Assembly (NCBI GenBank): GCA_016183935.1 | Contig: JACPDR010000015.1 | Span: forward strand, 1-64,000 | Length of the DNA stretch: 64,000 bases | Direction: 5' to 3' | DNA from: Caulobacterales bacterium | Lineage (GTDB): Bacteria > Pseudomonadota > Alphaproteobacteria > Caulobacterales > Caulobacteraceae | Shown: positions 39,658 through 48,104 of the stretch, in pieces | Numbering within the stretch: the stretch's first letter is position 1 | How the letters are laid out: every line of letters begins with the position of its first letter | Translations under genes and position numbers: made by a program | Notes under the pieces: generated by a model | What the model was told of the DNA's origin: nothing | Database searches by the model: none | The model's input: the letters and a program-made list of their open reading frames with translations, nothing else

Positions 39658-40761
39658 TTGGAGACGGACTTGGCCGACGGCGTGGCTCCAGCGGAGAACG
39701 ACGCACGCGCGCCCGGCGCGCGCGGCCTGACCTATCCGCATCCGGTCCCGCCCGGTTTCGGCGAGGCGATCGAGGTCGCGCCCGGCGTACTGTGGATGCG
39801 GCTGTCGATGCCCATCGCCCTGAACCACATCAACGTCTACGCGGTCGAGGACGGCGAGGGCTGGGCCCTGGTCGATACGGGCCTGAATATTCCGGATTCG
39901 CGCGAACGCTGGGATGCGCTGCTGGCCGGACCGCTGGCTGGCCGGCCGGTGACGCGGGTCATCTGCACGCACATGCACCCCGACCACATCGGCCTGGCCG
40001 GCTGGTTGTGTGAGCGGCTGACCGCGCCCCTGGTCATGACGCGGGTCGAGTATGTCACCGCCCGGATGCTTCTGGCCGATACGGGTCAGCCCGCCCCCGA
40101 GGCGGCCGCCGTGTACTACCGCGCCGCCGGATGGGACGAGGCGCAGATCGAAAGCTGGCGTCGCGACTACGGCCAGTTCGGCCGGGCGGTGTCGCCCATG
40201 CCGTCTGGCTATGTGCGGATGCGCGACGGCGACCGGCTATCGATCGGCGCCCGGGATTGGCGCGTGGTGGTGGGTGAAGGGCATAGCCCCGAGCACGCCT
40301 GCCTGTGGCGCGAGGACGACGGCGTGGTGCTGGGCGGCGACCAGATACTGCCGAGAATCTCGTCCAACGTCTCCGTCTGGCCCACCGAGCCGGACGCCGA
40401 TCCGCTCGGCGACTGGCTCGACTCGCTGGAACGGATGAAGACGGTCTTTCCGGACGAGGTTCTCGTGCTGCCGTCGCACGGCGAGCCGTTCCATGGCGTG
40501 CAGGCGCGGCTGGACGCCCTCATACGCGGGCATGAGGTGTCGCTGAGGCGGCTCGAGAAGGCGCTGCGACAGCCAAGGCGCGCCGTGGACGTCTTCGGCG
40601 CCCTGTTCGCCCGGCCCGTCGGCGCCGGCGTCTACGGCATGGCGACGGGCGAGAGCCTGGCGCACCTGAACTATCTGCTGCATCGGGGGCGGGTCCGCCG
40701 CATCCGCGACGCGGACGGCGTGGACTGGTGGACGATGACCGAACGGGGAGAGACGGCGTGA
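39658..40761 (+). CDS. MBL-fold metal-dependent hydrolase
   Basis: 367-residue metallo-beta-lactamase-fold protein. The zinc motif HxHxDH is present as THMHPDHIG near residue 105; further ligands are expected at GHSPEHA and the Asp in LGGDQIL, and SHGEPFHG follows. A C-terminal winged-helix-like extension (about residues 285-360) is typical of the LACTB2/glyoxalase-II-like subgroup. TTG at 39658 is the longest start; nearby in-frame TTG (39670) and GTG (39682) are alternatives, so the exact N-terminus is open. The stop overlaps the enoyl-CoA hydratase start (GTGA), which implies a shared role, perhaps thioester or lipid metabolism. Confidence 0.88.
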   Translation: METDLADGVAPAENDARAPGARGLTYPHPVPPGFGEAIEVAPGVLWMRLSMPIALNHINVYAVEDGEGWALVDTGLNIPDSRERWDALLAGPLAGRPVTRVICTHMHPDHIGLAGWLCERLTAPLVMTRVEYVTARMLLADTGQPAPEAAAVYYRAAGWDEAQIESWRRDYGQFGRAVSPMPSGYVRMRDGDRLSIGARDWRVVVGEGHSPEHACLWREDDGVVLGGDQILPRISSNVSVWPTEPDADPLGDWLDSLERMKTVFPDEVLVLPSHGEPFHGVQARLDALIRGHEVSLRRLEKALRQPRRAVDVFGALFARPVGAGVYGMATGESLAHLNYLLHRGRVRRIRDADGVDWWTMTERGETA

Positions 40762-41531
40762 GCGACCATATCAGGACCGAACTGGCGGACGGCGTGCTGA
40801 CCGTCACGCTGGCGCGGCCGGAGAAGAAGAACGCCATCACCCAGGCGATGTACGCGGCCCTGTCCGACGCAGCCGAGCGGGCGCGGACCGACGAGACGGT
40901 GCGCGTGCTGCTGTTCCGCAGCGAAGGCGACAGCTTCTCGGCCGGCAACGATATCGCCGACTTCATCGCCCTCGGCTCGCAGGGTCAGCAGCCGCTGGAC
41001 ATGTCGGTGTTCCGCTTCCTCAAGGCGCTGGCCGACCTCGACAAGCCGGCGGTGGCGGCGGTGCGCGGCCGGGCGGTCGGCATCGGCCTCACCCTGTTGC
41101 TTCACTGCGACATGGTCGTGGTGGCCGATGACGCCCTGTTGTCCGTGCCGTTCATCAATCTCGCCCTGGCCCCGGAGGCGGCGTCGTCGATGCTGTTGCC
41201 GGCGGTGCTGGGACACCAGCGGGCGTTCGAGATGTTCGCCCTCGGCGAGCCGATTGACGGGCGCACGGCGGTCGCCTGGGGTCTCGCCAACCGCGCCGTT
41301 CCGGCCGACCAGGTCGAGGCGACGGCGGCCGAACTGGCGACGAAGCTGGCCGCCCGCGCGCCCAACTCGATCCGCAAGACCAAGCGGCTGATGCGCGACG
41401 CCGAGACCTTGTGGACGCTGATGCAGCGCGAGGGCGAGGCCTTCGGCAGCCAGATGTCGAGCCCCGAGGCGATGGAGGCCTTCATGGCCTTCAGCCAGAA
41501 GCGCGCGCCCGATTTCTCGAAATCCGGTTGA
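40758..41531 (+). CDS. Enoyl-CoA hydratase/isomerase family protein
   Basis: 257-residue crotonase-fold protein. The GTG start at 40758 overlaps the preceding TGA. Visible features: LARPEKKNAITQAMYAALSDA, the oxyanion-hole strand SFSAGNDIADF, the second oxyanion segment VRGRAVGIGLTLLLHCDMVV and PFINLALAPEAAS. Residues around position 110-140 (GRAVGIG) keep the CoA-binding GxGxG-like loop, but the usual catalytic Glu after it is replaced (LLLHCD instead of the ECD type), so isomerase or hydratase activity should not be assumed. Translationally coupled to the MBL-fold gene. Confidence 0.88.
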   Translation: MSDHIRTELADGVLTVTLARPEKKNAITQAMYAALSDAAERARTDETVRVLLFRSEGDSFSAGNDIADFIALGSQGQQPLDMSVFRFLKALADLDKPAVAAVRGRAVGIGLTLLLHCDMVVVADDALLSVPFINLALAPEAASSMLLPAVLGHQRAFEMFALGEPIDGRTAVAWGLANRAVPADQVEATAAELATKLAARAPNSIRKTKRLMRDAETLWTLMQREGEAFGSQMSSPEAMEAFMAFSQKRAPDFSKSG

Positions 41532-41564
41532 TTCGCCGGCGCGCGGCCCTTAGCTGCGCGCGCC

Positions 41565-42047
41565 ATGCTCGACGCCCCCACAACGCCCGCCCTGCGCATC
41601 GACGCGGAGACTCCCGCCGACGCGCCCGCCATTGAGGCTCTGGTGCTGGCCGCCTTCGGTCCCGGCCGGTTCGCCAAGACCGCCGAACGGCTGCGTGAGC
41701 GCGCCGCCGTCGTGGCCGGCTTCGTGGCGCGGGACGGCGAGCGGCTGCTCGGGTCCGTGCGGCTGTGGTCGATCGCCATCGACGGCAGGCCCGCCCTGTT
41801 TCTCGGTCCCATCGCCGTGGCCGCCGACAACCGCAAGGCGGGACTGGGCGCTGAACTGGTGCAGGCCTGCCTGGGCCGGGCCGCCGAGGCGGGTCTGGGC
41901 GTGCTGCTGGTCGGCGACGCCCCCTATTTCGGCCGCTTCGGCTTCACGGCCGCGCCCGAGGTCCGCCTGCCGGGGCCGGTCGATCCGCGCCGGCTCCTGT
42001 GGCGGGGCGACCGACAGCCGGTCGGGGCGGTGACGGCCCGGTCCTGA
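41565..42047 (+). CDS. GNAT-family N-acetyltransferase (YhbS-like)
   Basis: 160-residue acetyltransferase. The order of motifs fits the YhbS-type subgroup: a start of acidic helix DAPAIEALVLAAFGPGRF, the strand LGPIAVAADNRKAGLGAELV (acetyl-CoA loop RKAGLG) and LLVGDAPYFGRFGFTAAP. There is no strong ribosome site before the ATG, so translation may be weak or leaderless. It is 33 bp after the enoyl-CoA hydratase gene and may belong to the same transcript. Substrate unknown. Confidence 0.88.
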   Translation: MLDAPTTPALRIDAETPADAPAIEALVLAAFGPGRFAKTAERLRERAAVVAGFVARDGERLLGSVRLWSIAIDGRPALFLGPIAVAADNRKAGLGAELVQACLGRAAEAGLGVLLVGDAPYFGRFGFTAAPEVRLPGPVDPRRLLWRGDRQPVGAVTARS

Positions 42048-42112
42048 GGGCTCCCGCAAGCCGCCGATACGGAAAGCATTGCCAGAGTCGTCCCAACCCC
42101 TAAGTCTGGGTC

Positions 42113-42679
42113 ATGGCTCAATCCACGGACAGCAAGACCGGACTGGCCGCCCTCGTCGAGGCCGCGGCCCAGGCGCCGGACCGGGGCCTGCCGCCGGTCC
42201 ACCTGTGGAACCCGCCCCACTGCGGCGACATCGACATCGTCATCCGCCGCGACGGAGTCTGGCTGCACGAGAACTCGCCCATCGGCCGGCCGGAACTGGT
42301 GCGACTGTTCTCGACCGTGCTGCGCAAGGATCCCGACGGCTACTGCCTGGTCACCCCGGTCGAAAAGTTGGCGATCCGGGTCGACGACCTGCCGTTCCGC
42401 GCCGTCGCGGTGACGGAAGCCGATGGAATGCTGCGCTTCACGACCGATGTCGGCGACCTCGTCGAGGCCGGGCCGGAGCACCCGATCCAGGTCGAGACCG
42501 ACCCCATCACCGGCGAGCCGTCGCCCGCCCTGCACGTCCGCGCCGATCTGTGGGCCCGCATCGCCCGGCCCGTCTTCTACGAACTGGTCGAGCGCGCCTC
42601 GGTCGAGGACGGCCGGCTGACGGTCCGCTCCGGCGGGTCCGCCTTCCCGCTTGGTCCGGCCGGCGCGGGGGTCGCATGA
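42113..42679 (+). CDS. DUF1285 family protein
   Basis: 188-residue cytosolic protein of the DUF1285 family. Typical segments are PPVHLWNPPHCGDIDIVIRRDG, WLHENSPIGRPELVRLFSTVLRKD, DGYCLVTPVEKLAIRVDD and HPIQVETDP. The molecular role of the family is not established. The stop overlaps the Nudix gene start by ATGA, and that gene in turn overlaps the CCA-transferase gene; this three-gene set is common in alphaproteobacteria, which suggests shared expression rather than a shared reaction. Confidence 0.93.
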   Translation: MAQSTDSKTGLAALVEAAAQAPDRGLPPVHLWNPPHCGDIDIVIRRDGVWLHENSPIGRPELVRLFSTVLRKDPDGYCLVTPVEKLAIRVDDLPFRAVAVTEADGMLRFTTDVGDLVEAGPEHPIQVETDPITGEPSPALHVRADLWARIARPVFYELVERASVEDGRLTVRSGGSAFPLGPAGAGVA

Positions 42680-43338
42680 GCCTGATCTCGCTGCGAGAAC
42701 GTCTGACGGAACGGCTGGCCCCCGCCGCCGCGTGGACGCCCGGCGGGCTGCCGGAGCAGTCCGACTACGACCTCAATCCCGGCGCCGCGCGTCCGGGCCG
42801 CGCGTTGCGCCCGGCCGCGGTGCTGGTGCCGGTCATCGCCCGGGCGGAGGGCGCGACCGTGTTGCTGACCCGCCGTTCCGACAACCTCGCCAGCCACACC
42901 GGACAGATCGCCTTCCCGGGCGGTCGTCTCGATCCCGGCGAGACCGCCGAACGCGCCGCCCTGCGCGAGGCGTGGGAGGAGGTGGGCCTGGATCCGGCGG
43001 GGGTCGAGGTGCTGGGCCTCGGCGACGCCTATGAGACGGTGACCGGCTTCGTGGTCACGCCGGTTGTCGGCTGGCTGGCCGAGCCGCCAGTCGTGGTCCC
43101 GTCGCCCGACGAGGTCGCCGAGGTGTTCGAGGCGCCGTGGGACTTCCTGATGGATCCGGCCAACCACCGCCGCGACTTCTACGATCCGGAGAGCGGGCCG
43201 CGCCGCTGGTTCTGGGCCATGCCGTGGCAGGAGCGCTACATCTGGGGCGCCACCGCCTCCATCGTCCGGGCCCTGCGGACCCGGCTGTACGGCGACGAGG
43301 CCGAACCCGCCGCGGCGGTGGACGAGGACGCCGCGTGA
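42676..43338 (+). CDS. Nudix hydrolase, CoA pyrophosphatase (NudL-like)
   Basis: 220-residue Nudix hydrolase. The Nudix box is GGRLDPGETAERAALREAWEEVGL (G-x5-E-x7-REUxEExGU). Upstream of it SHTGQIAFPGG fits the NudL/CoA-diphosphatase subgroup, which cleaves CoA to 3',5'-ADP and phosphopantetheine. The ATGA overlap with the preceding DUF1285 gene and the GTGA overlap with the next gene indicate coupled translation. The C-terminal ~20 residues are acidic and Ala-rich. Confidence 0.93.
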   Translation: MSLISLRERLTERLAPAAAWTPGGLPEQSDYDLNPGAARPGRALRPAAVLVPVIARAEGATVLLTRRSDNLASHTGQIAFPGGRLDPGETAERAALREAWEEVGLDPAGVEVLGLGDAYETVTGFVVTPVVGWLAEPPVVVPSPDEVAEVFEAPWDFLMDPANHRRDFYDPESGPRRWFWAMPWQERYIWGATASIVRALRTRLYGDEAEPAAAVDEDAA

Positions 43339-44555
43339 CCGCCCGCCTGACCGACCAGCCTTGGCTGACCGCGCCCTCGACCCGCGCCGTCATGGCCGCG
43401 CTCGAGGCCGTCGGCGGTCCCGGCTGCGCCCGCTTCGTCGGCGGCTGCGTGCGCAACGCCCTGATCGGCCAGCCGGTCGCCGACATCGACATCGCCACCA
43501 CCCTGCGCCCCGACGAAACCGCGCGGGCCATCCGGGCGGCCGGATTGAAGGCCGTGCCCACCGGCATGGCGCACGGCACCGTCACCGCGGTGGCCGAGCG
43601 CCGTCCGTTCGAGATCACCACCCTGCGCCGCGACGTCTCCACCGACGGGCGAAGGGCCACCGTGGCCTTCACCGACGACTGGGCCGAGGACGCCGCCCGG
43701 CGCGACTTCCGTCTCAACGCCCTCTACGCCGACCCGGAGGGGAAGGTGTTCGACCCCACCGGCGACGGGGTCGCCGACGCGCGGGCCGGGCGGATCATCT
43801 TCGTCGGCGATCCGGAAACCCGCATCCGCGAGGACTTCCTGCGCATCCTGCGCTTCTTCCGCTTCCACGCCTGGTACGGCCGGGGCGAGCCGGATGCGGC
43901 CGCGCTCGCCGCCTGCCGCGCCTTGGCCCCGGGCATGACCCGCCTGTCGGCCGAGCGGGTCTCCGGCGAGTTGATGAAGCTGCTGTCCGCCCCGGATCCC
44001 CGGGCCGCCATGGCCGCCATGGCCGAGGCTGGCGTTCTGGCGCAGGTCCTGCCGGAAGCGGCTCTGACGCCGCTGTTCGACGCCGCGGTCGGGCAGGGGG
44101 CCGATCCCGTGGTCCGGCTGATGCTGTTGCTCCCGCCCGATGAAGCGGTGGTGGCGGGGGCCGCCACCCGGCTGCGCTTCCCCAACACCACGCGCGACCG
44201 GCTGGCCTTCGCGGCGCTGGCGGCGCCGGCCGTGAGCCTGTCGATGAGTGATCGCGAGGCCCGCGCGGTGCTGTACCGCCACGGCGGGCCAGCCGTTTCC
44301 GATGCGGTCCGTCGGTGCTGGGCCGAGACGCCGGAACGGTCGGGCGACGCCCGCCGTCTGCTGGCCCTCGCCGAGGCGTGGACGCCGCCCCGCCTGCCGG
44401 TCGGCGGCCGTGACCTGGCGCGCCTCGGCGTCGAACCCGGCCCCGAGACCGGCCGGTTGCTCAAGGCTTTCGAGGAGGGCTGGATCGCCGACGACTTCCC
44501 CACCCATGGCCACGCCGAGAGGCTGACCGCCCTGGTCAGTCCGCCGCGCGGGTGA
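43335..44555 (+). CDS. CCA tRNA nucleotidyltransferase / poly(A) polymerase family
   Basis: Class II nucleotidyltransferase that adds or repairs the 3' CCA of tRNA. The GTG at 43335 overlaps the Nudix stop. Of 406 residues the N-terminal domain shows RFVGGCVRNALIGQPVADIDIATTLRP (active-site DxD: DID), RDVSTDGRRATVAF, and RRDFRLNALY. Then follow the neck motif EDFLRILRFFRFHAWYG and a long helical C-terminal domain. It overlaps the convergent next gene by 20 bp. A dedicated poly(A) polymerase function is possible but less likely given the alphaproteobacterial gene set. Confidence 0.93.
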   Translation: MTARLTDQPWLTAPSTRAVMAALEAVGGPGCARFVGGCVRNALIGQPVADIDIATTLRPDETARAIRAAGLKAVPTGMAHGTVTAVAERRPFEITTLRRDVSTDGRRATVAFTDDWAEDAARRDFRLNALYADPEGKVFDPTGDGVADARAGRIIFVGDPETRIREDFLRILRFFRFHAWYGRGEPDAAALAACRALAPGMTRLSAERVSGELMKLLSAPDPRAAMAAMAEAGVLAQVLPEAALTPLFDAAVGQGADPVVRLMLLLPPDEAVVAGAATRLRFPNTTRDRLAFAALAAPAVSLSMSDREARAVLYRHGGPAVSDAVRRCWAETPERSGDARRLLALAEAWTPPRLPVGGRDLARLGVEPGPETGRLLKAFEEGWIADDFPTHGHAERLTALVSPPRG

Positions 44556-45519
44556 TTTCGGTCACCACCGGGCGATGGTCGGACCCGTTCGGGCGGCCGA
44601 GCTTGCGGCTGATCACGGCGAGGTCCGGCGAACGGTAGACCTGGTCGATGGTTACGGCGGCCGCCGAAGGCAGGGCGCTGGGCCAGGTGCCCGGGAAGCC
44701 GGGGGCGGGTATCAGCCCGGTGTCGCGCTGCACCTGACGTCCGATCCGAGCGCTGGAGACGCTGTTGAAATCGCCGACGACGACCACGGGGCCGGTCAGG
44801 TCTTCGCGGATCGCGGCCAGAGCCGTGGCCTGTTCGATCTGGCCCCACTGCTCCTGGAACGGCCATGGCCGGGTCAGGTGAACGCCCATGACGTTCAGCG
44901 GACCCAGCGGCGAGCGCACCGTCGCACCGACGACGTGCAGGCCGTCGGGGCGGTCACGGATGGCGACGAGGGGGTAACGCGAGGCGATCACCGAGCGGAC
45001 CGGTCCGGTCGGGCGGTCCATGCGCCCCGTAGCGACCCAGTGGGGATAGGTCGCCAGCAGCTTATCCAGTTTGCTCGCCACGCCGCCCAGCTCGATCAGC
45101 ACCACGATGTCCGCGTCCGCGGCCCGGATGGAGGCGGTGATCGCGTCCACGTCGGTGTTCCGCGCCCACAGGTTGGCGGAATACAGGCGCACGAGCGGCG
45201 CCCCGGCTTCGGCAGTCCCCCGGGCAGGGAACCATTGCGGCCAGACGGCCACCAGCAGCAGGGCCAGCACGACGCTGGCCGCCAGCGCCCAGCGCCGCCG
45301 CCGGAGGATCAGGAAGCCGCTCGCCAGCAGGGCCGTGGCGACCAGGGCCGGCGCGGTGAACTGGGCCAGAATATCGATCCAGCGGTGCCCGACGCCGCTC
45401 AGGCCCGCCAGCCCCACCGCCAGCGGTGCGCCAAAAAGGCTGAGGGGGATGACCGCGACCACCCACCGCCGCGCGCGCGCGCGCCAGCCTTGCGTTTGCG
45501 GTTGAACGGGGGTCGTCAT
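44536..45519 (-). CDS. Membrane-anchored endonuclease/exonuclease/phosphatase-family protein
   Basis: 327 residues. Three N-terminal hydrophobic helices (about 20-45, 52-72 and 78-98) precede an EEP domain that should face the periplasm. EEP motifs: LYSANLWARNTD, VVLIELGG (Glu), GVHLTRPWP (His), VVVGDFNSVSSARIG (Asp/Asn) and NGSDHRPVV (His) at the C-terminus. Members of this YafD-like group have uncertain substrates. The last 20 bp overlap the end of the convergent CCA-transferase gene. Confidence 0.9.
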   Translation of the reverse strand: MTTPVQPQTQGWRARARRWVVAVIPLSLFGAPLAVGLAGLSGVGHRWIDILAQFTAPALVATALLASGFLILRRRRWALAASVVLALLLVAVWPQWFPARGTAEAGAPLVRLYSANLWARNTDVDAITASIRAADADIVVLIELGGVASKLDKLLATYPHWVATGRMDRPTGPVRSVIASRYPLVAIRDRPDGLHVVGATVRSPLGPLNVMGVHLTRPWPFQEQWGQIEQATALAAIREDLTGPVVVVGDFNSVSSARIGRQVQRDTGLIPAPGFPGTWPSALPSAAAVTIDQVYRSPDLAVISRKLGRPNGSDHRPVVTEITRAAD

Positions 45520-45556
45520 GGCGCGTTACGGTCTCGCTTTTTGGAGGGGTGGTGGC

Positions 45557-46030
45557 ATGGCCAGACGGACCATCGGCGATATCGAGAAAATCTGGACCAA
45601 TGTCGAGGGCGTGAAGAAGCTCTCGGACCGGACCGTGGGCATCGGCCCCTTCGGTATCGGCCTGGACGGCCTGCTGACATGGGTTCCGGTGGTGGGCACG
45701 GTCTACAGCGTGGGGGCGGCGGGCTGGCTGCTGATGCAGGCGGTGCGGGTGAAGGCCTCTCCCGCCACGATCGCGCGGATGGTCGGATACCTGGGTCTCG
45801 ACAGCGCCACCACCGCAGTCGGAGAGGTCGTTCCCTTCGTCCCCGACGTGGTCGACTTCTTCTTTCCCGGCCATCTGATGGCGGCCAAGGCCCTGCAGAA
45901 GGACATCGAGACCACCCACTGGGTCGAGGCCAGCGAACGCGAGGCCCGCGCCTCGGGCGAGCACGAGCGGCATGTCGACGAGATGCGACGCAAACCCGGC
46001 CTCAAGCGTATCGTCTATCTGCACGACTGA
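45557..46030 (+). CDS. DUF4112 family membrane protein
   Basis: 157-residue protein; the family pattern LDGLLTWVPVVGTVYSVGAAGWLL and VGEVVPFVPDVVDFFFPGHLMAAKAL shows two hydrophobic hairpin segments. The start at 45557 follows GGAGGGG; an in-frame ATG at 45518 lies in the divergent promoter gap and is less likely. The C-terminus is charged and soluble. The family has no known function. It is divergent from the EEP gene (37-bp gap). Confidence 0.9.
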   Translation: MARRTIGDIEKIWTNVEGVKKLSDRTVGIGPFGIGLDGLLTWVPVVGTVYSVGAAGWLLMQAVRVKASPATIARMVGYLGLDSATTAVGEVVPFVPDVVDFFFPGHLMAAKALQKDIETTHWVEASEREARASGEHERHVDEMRRKPGLKRIVYLHD

Positions 46031-46161
46031 ACGCGGTTATCGACTGCTACCTTTTCGGCTCCAGCCATCCTAATTTTTTGAGCCAAGCCCTTGATCCGAC
46101 GCGACTAGACTCCTCCGTCAGCGTCCCGAACCCGCCACAGGACCGCGCGGCCGCAGACTGA

Positions 46162-46182
46162 TCTCCGACATAGTTTCGGAGA
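46162..46182 (+). promoter_or_regulatory. Hairpin covering the ribosome site of the DUF2793 gene
   Basis: TCTCCGA (46162-46168) and TCGGAGA (46176-46182) form a perfect 7-bp stem with a 7-nt loop. The right arm contains the GGAG Shine-Dalgarno sequence of the gene starting at 46190, so the fold would hide it. The rest of the 159-bp gap 46031-46189 shows no gene. Confidence 0.55.
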
Positions 46183-46189
46183 CTTTCTG

Positions 46190-47668
46190 ATGAGTGACGA
46201 CCAGACCGCGCGCCTCGGCCTTCCCTATCTGGCGGCGGGCCAGATGCAAAAACATGTGACGCTGAACGAGGCCCTGACCCGGCTGGACGCGCTGGTGCAG
46301 ACCGCGGTCGTCAGCCGGACCCTTTCGAGCCAGCCCGCCGGACCGCCCGACGGAGCCCTGTACATCCTGCCTCCGGGCGCGGCCGGCGCCGTCTGGGCGG
46401 GAACGCCGGAAGGCGCGCTGATCCGCGCCGAGGCGGGCGGCTGGAGCCTCGTCGAGGCGCCGGACGGGCTCATCGTCCTGGTCGCCGACGCCGGCGAAGT
46501 CATCGTGCGCGACGGCGGGGCCTGGGTCTCGCTCGGCGCGCGTCTGGACGGGCTCCAGAACCTGACCCGGCTGGGTTTCGGAACGACGGCGGACGCGGGC
46601 AATCCGTTCGCGGCCCGGCTCAACAAGGCGCTGTGGACCGCGCTCGAGGCGGGCGCGGGCGGCGACGGCGACCTGCGCCTGACCCTCAACAAGGAAGGCC
46701 AGTCCAATGTCCTGTCCCTGCTGTTCCAGAGCGGCTGGGGCGGCCGGGCCGAGCTCGGCCTGGTCGGCGATGACGATCTGAGGCTGAAGGTCAGCGCCGA
46801 CGGCTCCGTCTGGCGCGACGCCTGGTCGGTCGATCGCGCGTCAGGCCAGGTCAGCTTCGACCTCGGCGCCACCCGCCGGACGGTGACCGTGCTGGAGGCG
46901 GACGCGGACTATGCGGTTCCGCCATGGGCCCGGACCATGGAGGTCGTGGCGATCGGCGGCGGCGGCGGGGGCGGCGCAGGCGCGTTCGGCCCCGCCGGAT
47001 CCCGCTTCGGCGGCGGGGGCGGCGGCGCGGGCGGCGTCAGCCGCGCGATCTGGCCGGCGCAGCTGCTGGCGGCCGGCCTCACAGTCGTGGTCGGATCCGG
47101 CGGCGCGGGCGGATCGGCCGGCGCGGGAGACGACGGGGCCGGATCGACGGTCCAACTCGGCCCGATCGAGCTTCTGGTCGCCACGGGCGGAGCCGGCGGC
47201 GGTCTCGGCGGAGCTCTCGACGGCGCAGCCGGCGCGGCAGGCGCGGGCATGCCGACTTCCAACGCGGGCGGCGCCTCCAGCGTCACGACAGCCGGCGGGG
47301 CGGGCGAGAGCTTCGGTCGGCCGGACGCCCCCGGCGGCGGCGGGGCTGGAGGCGGCCTCGACGGCTCCGGGACGGCCTGGACCGGCGGAGCCGGCGGCGA
47401 CGGCGGGGTGCTGGCTGTCAAGGCGGCCGGCGGCGCGGGCGGCTCCGGTTCACCGGGCGATCCCGGATCGGCGGCGACCCATCCATCGCTCCACTGGGCC
47501 GGCGGCGGAGGGGGCGGCGGCGGCGCGGTCGCCTCGGGCGCGGGTCATGACGGCGGAAGCGGCGGTCCGGCGGGCGGCGGCGGAGGCGGCGGCGGGGCCG
47601 GCGTGGCGGGCGGAGGCGCCGGCGGCGCGGGCGCGGCCGGACGCGTCTGGCTGATCGCGCAGGGATGA
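46190..47668 (+). CDS. DUF2793 / glycine-rich phage-tail-type protein (492 aa)
   Basis: The N-terminal ~110 residues fit DUF2793, a domain found at the tail ends of prophages and gene-transfer-agent-like clusters: TARLGLPYLAAGQMQKHVTLNEALTRLDALVQ and later DGALYILPPGAAGAVWAG. A middle region (GFGTTADAGNPFAARLNKALW) resembles tail-fibre adaptors. From residue ~245 the protein is an almost pure Gly/Ala domain with blocks of up to eight glycines, like other glycine-rich adhesin or tail-tip domains. The stop is embedded in ATGA with the next small gene, so it leads a tightly coupled operon. No head, portal or tape-measure genes accompany it. Confidence 0.85.
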   Translation: MSDDQTARLGLPYLAAGQMQKHVTLNEALTRLDALVQTAVVSRTLSSQPAGPPDGALYILPPGAAGAVWAGTPEGALIRAEAGGWSLVEAPDGLIVLVADAGEVIVRDGGAWVSLGARLDGLQNLTRLGFGTTADAGNPFAARLNKALWTALEAGAGGDGDLRLTLNKEGQSNVLSLLFQSGWGGRAELGLVGDDDLRLKVSADGSVWRDAWSVDRASGQVSFDLGATRRTVTVLEADADYAVPPWARTMEVVAIGGGGGGGAGAFGPAGSRFGGGGGGAGGVSRAIWPAQLLAAGLTVVVGSGGAGGSAGAGDDGAGSTVQLGPIELLVATGGAGGGLGGALDGAAGAAGAGMPTSNAGGASSVTTAGGAGESFGRPDAPGGGGAGGGLDGSGTAWTGGAGGDGGVLAVKAAGGAGGSGSPGDPGSAATHPSLHWAGGGGGGGGAVASGAGHDGGSGGPAGGGGGGGGAGVAGGGAGGAGAAGRVWLIAQG

Positions 47669-47829
47669 ACGCCATGACCCGCTCCCAAAAGAACCCTGAC
47701 GCCCTCCTGCTGGACCTCGATGTCTGGGAGGTCCCGGTCCGCCTGTCCGACCACGACCTGTTCGCCCACGCCGACGCCGATCTGCGCCGGGACGGGCATC
47801 CGGTCGATGAGCGGGAGGATGAACGATGA
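47665..47829 (+). CDS. Small protein in lysis-like operon, 54 aa
   Basis: Short ORF linked by ATGA overlaps both to the DUF2793 gene before it (47665-47668) and to the holin-like gene after it (47826-47829). A second in-frame ATG at 47674 would give 51 residues. The product is acidic (SQKNPDALLLDLDVWEVPV, then ADADLRRDGHPVDEREDER) and has no membrane segment. The overlaps and the GC3-rich codons support expression; the function is unknown. Confidence 0.7.
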   Translation: MNAMTRSQKNPDALLLDLDVWEVPVRLSDHDLFAHADADLRRDGHPVDEREDER

Positions 47830-48104
47830 CCGACCCGCTCACGCCGCCGCCCACGCCTTCGCCCCTGGCCGAAGGGCGCTGGCTGTGGCGCCGCCTCTAT
47901 GTCTTCGCCACCAGCGCCGCCGCCTGGCTGCTGCTGGACCGCCTGATCGTCCTGACGCCGCCCGCCGCCGCGCCGCGGCTGGCCCAATGGCTGATGGCGC
48001 TGCTGGCCCTGATCATGATCCTGTATCTGGTCGCGCCGACGGCCCAGCAGCTGATCGCCAGCCTGCGCTCCCTTCGTCCCGGCCTGGGCAGGGAGGGGCG
48101 CTGA
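47826..48104 (+). CDS. Holin-like two-TM membrane protein (92 aa)
   Basis: A Pro-rich, then basic N-terminus is followed by two hydrophobic helices (about residues 25-46 and 53-78) and a basic C-terminal tail (RSLRPGLGREGR). Size, two-TM topology and its place directly before an endolysin fit a class II holin or pinholin; sequence alone does not identify a holin family. Its stop and the next ATG share one base (TGATG). Confidence 0.65.
   Translation: MTDPLTPPPTPSPLAEGRWLWRRLYVFATSAAAWLLLDRLIVLTPPAAAPRLAQWLMALLALIMILYLVAPTAQQLIASLRSLRPGLGREGR

Noticed and set aside
46926-47668. Repetitive GGC-rich sequence considered as tandem DNA repeats or CRISPR-like
   Set aside because: It is the coding sequence of a glycine-rich protein domain in one continuous frame; there is no fixed repeat unit or spacer pattern.
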